Shown here piece after piece: positions 59,225-64,000 of a stretch of 64,000 bases of DNA. This stretch comes from Anaerolineaceae bacterium (lineage in GTDB: Bacteria > Chloroflexota > Anaerolineae > Aggregatilineales > Phototrophicaceae): contig WGMX01000028.1 in NCBI GenBank assembly GCA_016124855.1, forward strand, positions 62,001 through 126,000, written 5' to 3'. Positions within the stretch are counted from its first letter, which is position 1, and every line of letters starts with the position of its first letter. A program made the translations under genes and the position numbers. Under the pieces are notes generated by a model, which did no database searches, was not told the DNA's origin, and saw nothing but the letters and a program-made list of their open reading frames with translations.

Positions 59225-60319
59225 CTAACGGGCATATTCGGTCAGGCGGCAACCAGCTACCGGAGTCCCCATATCCTGCAACTGGTTTATATCAACCCAG
59301 CACTCTCGCATTGACTCCTTACCATCTAAAACACTCACCGATATTGCAGAGCGATATTCTTGACCGGGTTCTAACACCATTAAACGATTATTACGGCGCG
59401 CTGCATTCTGTCCCTCCGGAATGCAATTACCCGGCTCTATTCCACTAACATACACACCTTGTCGAGTATTTTTCCACTGCGTAAAATAAGGGAGGCTGGC
59501 ACTATCCCAATCCAGCGTAAGGGCTAAGTCTTCGTTGCCGAGCATCACTTTTGTAAACCCGTTTGATTTTGCCTTAAGATGGTGAAAAAATACCTGTTCA
59601 GGGTACTGCGGAGCTGCGCTTCCATATTCCCACCAACGATTCTGTCCGGTACGGGCTGCTGCGTCACGTGGAAAAACTCCTTCATTCGGTGTATGCAACC
59701 GAGCAGCTTCGCGAACCAATGGATAACCCACATTAAAATGGTACAATAACATGAGCGGCACCGATTGGTCTCCCCGATTAGTGACAGTATCCCAAATCGT
59801 AATCGTAGGATGCCCTAACTCAAGTCCATATGATCTTCGCAGCACCAGCTGTTCGCCAAACATGCTGGACTCAACTACTTCAGAATTGAGCCACACACTG
59901 TAATCTGAACTCCCATACCAGTGACGATCCACACTGACTTCGCCTGCCCTGAGTCTGCTATAGCGTCCGTGAATGTCGCGGTGCTCACCTGAAATCTGAT
60001 CCGATTCAGGTGGGCCAACATGGGTAAGTCCACAAGTTGTTAACAAACCGCCATTAAATTGTCGTAACCATGACTGACCAAAATCTGGTGGATGTGGTGA
60101 ACCTTGACTAATCCACGTCAACGGAACGCCGTTATAGTATGCAGACCAAATATCCATACCACGATCAGGCAAAATAGTGAAAGTCAATCCACTGCTATTA
60201 TAAGCTTCGATAATTCGCATTCCATTCGGCAAAGTGGATTGGCGAAAGTCAATAAACTGTCGCATGTCCAAACTATGACGTTCGAGAGCTTCGCGCGTCA
60301 AAAACTTCGCATCAAGCAT
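59225..60319 (-). CDS. DUF4432 aldose-epimerase-like protein
   Basis: The protein is 364 residues from ATG 60319. TFTILPDRGMDIWSAYYNG, SGEHRDIHGRYSRL and a C-terminal GKNxxxN-like EGQNAARRNNRLMVLEPG fit the galactose-mutarotase-fold DUF4432 family. It probably interconverts sugar or sugar-acid anomers. It lies 20 bases before the dehydrogenase gene. Confidence 0.82.
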   Translation of the reverse strand: MLDAKFLTREALERHSLDMRQFIDFRQSTLPNGMRIIEAYNSSGLTFTILPDRGMDIWSAYYNGVPLTWISQGSPHPPDFGQSWLRQFNGGLLTTCGLTHVGPPESDQISGEHRDIHGRYSRLRAGEVSVDRHWYGSSDYSVWLNSEVVESSMFGEQLVLRRSYGLELGHPTITIWDTVTNRGDQSVPLMLLYHFNVGYPLVREAARLHTPNEGVFPRDAAARTGQNRWWEYGSAAPQYPEQVFFHHLKAKSNGFTKVMLGNEDLALTLDWDSASLPYFTQWKNTRQGVYVSGIEPGNCIPEGQNAARRNNRLMVLEPGQEYRSAISVSVLDGKESMRECWVDINQLQDMGTPVAGCRLTEYAR

Positions 60320-60372
60320 GAGCGTGTATCTCCGGGCAAAAGCCCGCAATAATGGTTAAGGATAAGTAGCAA

Positions 60373-61251
60373 TTACTTCCGTGTCCGTGGGTCAAGCACA
60401 TCCCGTAGACCATCTCCGATAAAGTTCAGTGCCATAACGAGGCTTGCAATTGCCAAACCGGGAAACAGCCACATCCACCATTGGTCAAAGAAGTCAATTC
60501 CAACTGCAACCATTCGACCCCATTCGGCAGTTGTCGGTTCAGGCCCAAGGCCAAGGAAACTCAAACCAGCAAAAGTCAAAATAGCGTTGCCAATATCAAG
60601 TGTAGTCAGCACAAGCATCGGTGAAAGACAGTTGGGAACTATTGTCTGAAATAGGATATATGATCCCGACGCGCCCAAACTTTGGGCCGCATCAACATAT
60701 TGATTCGTTTTTGCAGAAAGTACTAAACCGCGCATCAATCTCGCGTAGGATGGCCACCAAACGATCACTAACGCAAGCACAGCGTTTCGAATATCCGGTC
60801 CGAGCGCCGCCGTGATGGCCATCGCCAAAATAATGGTCGGAAATGCAAGGAACAACTCAGTACCACGCATCATGAGCTCATCCCAGTTACCACCCAAGTA
60901 ACCCGAGACTGCACCAACAAATGACCCCAGCAAACTACCAAATACGATAACAGCAATACCAGCGACAATCGTAATCCGACCACCATGCATTACGCGGCTG
61001 AATATGTCACGTCCTAACTCGTCTGTGCCCCATGGGTGTTGTTGGCTTGGCGCTTGGAGACGATCACTAATGTTCTGGGTTCTCGGATCGTAGGGTGAAA
61101 TTTGGTAGGCAAATAGCGACGCGAGCACCCAAATAATAGTAATCACTAGCCCAATCATCACCAACGGATTGCGCCGCAGAACATAAATAATCTGACGAAG
61201 GCGATCACGCCAGACGAATTCGGGGGTCGAGGAAAAAGTAAAGGATGTCAA
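60373..61251 (-). CDS. ABC transporter permease, DppC/OppC type
   Basis: The protein is 292 residues from a TTG at 61251. It has six membrane segments and the EAA loop DAAQSLGASGSYILFQTIVPN. The N-terminal PDPRTQ-like motif (YQISPYDPRTQNISDRLQAP) is usual for the family. It overlaps the other permease gene by 47 bases. No ATPase gene follows. Confidence 0.88.
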   Translation of the reverse strand: MTSFTFSSTPEFVWRDRLRQIIYVLRRNPLVMIGLVITIIWVLASLFAYQISPYDPRTQNISDRLQAPSQQHPWGTDELGRDIFSRVMHGGRITIVAGIAVIVFGSLLGSFVGAVSGYLGGNWDELMMRGTELFLAFPTIILAMAITAALGPDIRNAVLALVIVWWPSYARLMRGLVLSAKTNQYVDAAQSLGASGSYILFQTIVPNCLSPMLVLTTLDIGNAILTFAGLSFLGLGPEPTTAEWGRMVAVGIDFFDQWWMWLFPGLAIASLVMALNFIGDGLRDVLDPRTRK

Positions 61252-62224
61252 CTACGAAATTAACTCCCACATAGATAAAAGCGATCAACATACTAATGCC
61301 CATGATGGCCGGAAAATCTTGAGATGTCGAGGCTTGAAAGGCATAACGTCCAATTCCCGGCCATGAAAAAATTGTTTCTGTTAGCACTGCTCCAGAAAGT
61401 AAATTACCAAAAGACAACCCGATAACCGTAACCACCGGTATAAGGGCATTTGAAAATGCATGACGCATCACGACTGCACGTTCACTTAGGCCTTTTGAAC
61501 GCGCAGTGCGTACATATTCTGCGCCCAAGACTTCAAGCATAGATGAGCGTGTAATACGCGATATAAGGCCGGATGTATAGACACCAAGAACTAGACTAGG
61601 CAAAATAAGATGTGAAACCACATTCCCAAGGATATTAGGCCGCCCTGCAACAATACTGTCGACCAAGAGTAATCCCGTGACCAACGGAGGTTTAGAGAGA
61701 CGAACGTCTAATCGTCCCGGCCCCGCTGCCCAGCCAAGTTGCGCATGAAAAATCGATAAAGCTAGCAAAGCCAACACGAATACGGGAAAGCTTACCCCTA
61801 CGAGTGCAACCACACGTGTTATGTAATCCACCAATTTTCCCCGCCATACGGCAGATATAACCCCCATGCCTACACCCAATATTAAACCGGTAATTATGGA
61901 TGTTGTCGCTAATTCGATTGTCGCCGGCAGAAACTGTTGGATATCCTGAATGACCGGACGTTTTGTCTTAATTGAACGCCCCAAATTACCTTGGAGCATA
62001 TTTCCTATATAAGTGAGATACTGTTCTGGTAAAGACTTGTCTAATCCCCACTCACGCCTAAAAGCCGCCACAATTTCAGGATCATTCAGTGATTTTTCAG
62101 GCAAGTTAGCCGACACTGGATCAGAAGGAACAGCATTCGCGATGATAAACGCCACCAGAGTTATGCCAATAATTAACGGGATCGCGAATAAAAATCGACG
62201 AACAATATACAGATGAAGCGGCAT
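61205..62224 (-). CDS. ABC transporter permease, DppB/OppB type
   Basis: The protein is 339 residues from ATG 62224 (MPLHLYIVRRFLFAIPLIIG). It has six membrane segments and the EAA loop EYVRTARSKGLSERAVVMRHA. It forms a heterodimer with the DppC-type permease. Confidence 0.9.
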   Translation of the reverse strand: MPLHLYIVRRFLFAIPLIIGITLVAFIIANAVPSDPVSANLPEKSLNDPEIVAAFRREWGLDKSLPEQYLTYIGNMLQGNLGRSIKTKRPVIQDIQQFLPATIELATTSIITGLILGVGMGVISAVWRGKLVDYITRVVALVGVSFPVFVLALLALSIFHAQLGWAAGPGRLDVRLSKPPLVTGLLLVDSIVAGRPNILGNVVSHLILPSLVLGVYTSGLISRITRSSMLEVLGAEYVRTARSKGLSERAVVMRHAFSNALIPVVTVIGLSFGNLLSGAVLTETIFSWPGIGRYAFQASTSQDFPAIMGISMLIAFIYVGVNFVVDILYFFLDPRIRLA

Positions 62225-62303
62225 TGTGCGACCCTCAAACAATTAGATAGGGGCGAACGCAATGTTCGCCCCCAATCATTACTCGGACAAACAAGAAACT
62301 GGC

Positions 62304-63905
62304 TTACTCGACACGGCTCAATGTAGCAACATCAAGCAACCACTGCGGGTGACGGAAGACACCCTGAATGTCATTCTTATGGGCAACCTGAATACTGCCC
62401 TGTAAGAAGGGGGCATATGGACCATTTGCTTGCCAGTAATCTTGCACCTGAGCAAACAACTTGACACGTTCATCGGGATTAACTTCGGAAAGTGCTTTAT
62501 CACGAAGTTCCAACAAACTCGGTTCGGCATCCTTTTCTAACCACTGGACACGTGTACCACCATTGCGTCCCGGCAAGAAGTACAGATAATTGTCTGGATC
62601 AAGGTAATCCGGCTGCCACCATACAAGGAAAAACCCAACATTGCCCGCACGAACCTTTTCAATGAAAGTGCCGATGTCGCCGGGAACTAACTTGACCTTA
62701 ATACCAACCTCAGCCAAATCCGAAACAAATTTTTGTGCAAGTGTTTCGATATTCAGACCTTCTTGAGTATAGGTCGGATATTCTAGGGTGGTTTCAAACC
62801 CATCCGGATATCCGGCTTCAGCCAAAAGCGATTTTGCTTTGTCAAGATCACGTGCAGGTGCTTTATCTGTCCCATAAGCAGCGAACATGCCAGCCGGAAG
62901 CATGGCGGCAGGTGTAACAGCACCGGGGCCAGCTAGCTTACGAAAACCTTCATAATCAATTGCATATCGAACTGCTGATTCAACTTTAGGATCTGACAAT
63001 GGGCCGCTATATTCCTTGTTGCGATTCATAGCCAAATAGTACAAAGTGAACGCACCAGTGGTATAAACACTTAGTCCATCTGTGGCGTTGATTGCATCAA
63101 CTTGATCCGGTGTTACGCCTAATGCCACGTCAATGTCACCGGCTTCCAATGCAACTTTTTGCGCCGCAGCTTCAGGAATATTCTGATAAATCACCTTATC
63201 AAAGTAAGGTGCAGTACCCCAATAATTCGGGTTGCGAACTAAGACCAATTGGCTTTCTTTTTCGTAACTTTCCAAAATATAGGGACCGCTACCAGCCGAA
63301 CCACTGGCAAAGAACGCTTCTGCCTTGTCACTTGTGTCAGCATCAGCCGCATCAGAACCGCCCTGTTCCTTGATGACCTTGGAGTTAACAATGCTGAAAG
63401 GCCATGCAACCAATTTGGCAAGGATTGCCGGATCGGTGGCGTTCAACTTCAGGACAACAGTCGTCGCATCAGTAGCGCTTACATCAGCAATCGTCGCCGC
63501 TAAGAACGACGGATTACCTTTGATGTTCTGGAAGCGCTTAAATGAAAACACGACGTCATCGGCGGTTAGGGGTGTGCCATCAGAGAATTTAACATCATCT
63601 CGTAAATGAAATGTATAGGTCAAATTATCTTCAGAAACATCCCAGCTCTTAGCAATACGTGGCTCAAACTTATCGGCTGAATCGGCTGGAAAGGTTACTA
63701 ATGTATCGTAAGTCACCTGCAAGCTCATTATAGGCGTAGGTGAATACGACCGGGCAGGGTCAAAAGAATCTACAAATTCTGCCGAACCGACGACCAATAC
63801 CTTTTCATCTTGGGCGCGGGCGGCAGCCAAACTGAGTGCCATGGTGGTGAGCAGCACCAACAACAACGTCATCACACGCCGAGTCTTCAATCGCACAAGC
63901 ATCAT
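62304..63905 (-). CDS. Extracellular solute-binding protein, family 5 (peptide/opine type)
   Basis: The protein is 533 residues. Signal peptide (TRRVMTLLLVLLTTMALSLA, cut near ARAQDE), then the SBP_bac_5 fold: FDPARSYSPTPIMSLQVTYD, WDVSEDNLTYTFHLRDDVKF, SDGTPLTADDVVFSFKR. It delivers a peptide-like or sugar-acid substrate to the permeases. GGGAAGG precedes the ATG. It is the first gene of the operon; no promoter box is clear in 63906-64000. Confidence 0.92.
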   Translation of the reverse strand: MMLVRLKTRRVMTLLLVLLTTMALSLAAARAQDEKVLVVGSAEFVDSFDPARSYSPTPIMSLQVTYDTLVTFPADSADKFEPRIAKSWDVSEDNLTYTFHLRDDVKFSDGTPLTADDVVFSFKRFQNIKGNPSFLAATIADVSATDATTVVLKLNATDPAILAKLVAWPFSIVNSKVIKEQGGSDAADADTSDKAEAFFASGSAGSGPYILESYEKESQLVLVRNPNYWGTAPYFDKVIYQNIPEAAAQKVALEAGDIDVALGVTPDQVDAINATDGLSVYTTGAFTLYYLAMNRNKEYSGPLSDPKVESAVRYAIDYEGFRKLAGPGAVTPAAMLPAGMFAAYGTDKAPARDLDKAKSLLAEAGYPDGFETTLEYPTYTQEGLNIETLAQKFVSDLAEVGIKVKLVPGDIGTFIEKVRAGNVGFFLVWWQPDYLDPDNYLYFLPGRNGGTRVQWLEKDAEPSLLELRDKALSEVNPDERVKLFAQVQDYWQANGPYAPFLQGSIQVAHKNDIQGVFRHPQWLLDVATLSRVE

Positions 63906-64000
63906 AAATATCCTTCCCTTACATTGAGAAATAACGATGAGCTAGGTTCCATTTTGGATGCAACCCTCTTAACAAACGGTAATTGTAGACGGATATAACC

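Noticed and set aside
58224..63905. Interruption of the transport operon by the element, to explain the missing ATPase genes.
   Set aside because: The last gene is complete and lies on the chromosomal side of an intact tRNA; the ATPases may simply be encoded elsewhere.

Overview
The window reads as bacterial DNA from a Chloroflexota-like organism. This is an inference from gene style: large MalT-type LuxR regulators, a short protein family paired with quinone-oxidoreductase-like enzymes, replication-relaxation proteins and several apparently leaderless promoters. No rRNA or other taxonomic marker is present. One tRNA gene, tRNA-Asp(GTC), lies at 58088-58161 on the minus strand.

Left part (1-12000, chromosome-like): a truncated ATPase/TPR regulator runs off the left edge. 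It is followed by two related cassettes, each holding a MalT-type LuxR regulator, a zinc-free alcohol dehydrogenase/quinone reductase-like enzyme and a small conserved protein (2383-6022 and 6166-10158). The cassettes look like a tandem duplication with a swapped gene order and an internal deletion in the first regulator. Small membrane proteins and a broken DUF4386 gene follow.

Middle (12001-58105): three same-orientation copies of the 3' end of tRNA-Asp lie at 12001, 16227 and 58088 (the last inside the intact tRNA). They mark one large integrative element of about 41.9 kb (16227-58105) and probably a second 4.2-kb segment (12001-16227), which holds a two-component system and a secreted SnoaL-like protein. 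The large element has a large serine recombinase whose 3' end runs into the tRNA, a VirD4/TraG-like DNA-transfer ATPase, two replication-relaxation proteins, a TOTE-type primase with a CHC2 zinc finger, and a ParA/RHH partition pair with iteron repeats. Its cargo is a mercury operon (merR-merA-thioredoxin-ccdA-merE/F-like-merB), an ABC exporter, a Phd/RelE toxin-antitoxin pair, a type III restriction-modification locus with an extra PD-(D/E)XK-type gene, and many small hypothetical genes.

The most striking cargo is a tightly coupled minus-strand operon (48472 down to 41553). It encodes a ubiquitin-like protein, a cysteine-less E2-like protein, a JAB-E1 fusion, a PIN-like protein, an XRE-ImmA/IrrE-like protein, a QueC-like PP-loop enzyme, an unrecognised first protein and a membrane protein. 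I infer a ubiquitin-like conjugation system with a nucleobase-chemistry partner, probably a defence system.

Two candidate structured RNAs (56004-56155 and 26211-26480), several perfect palindromes and some very short ORFs with strong ribosome binding sites also stand out.

Right part (58224-64000): a chromosomal operon on the minus strand with a peptide/opine-type ABC transporter (binding protein and two permeases, no ATPase in view), a DUF4432 epimerase-like protein and an Ldh-family dehydrogenase. It looks like sugar-acid or hydroxy-acid uptake and catabolism.
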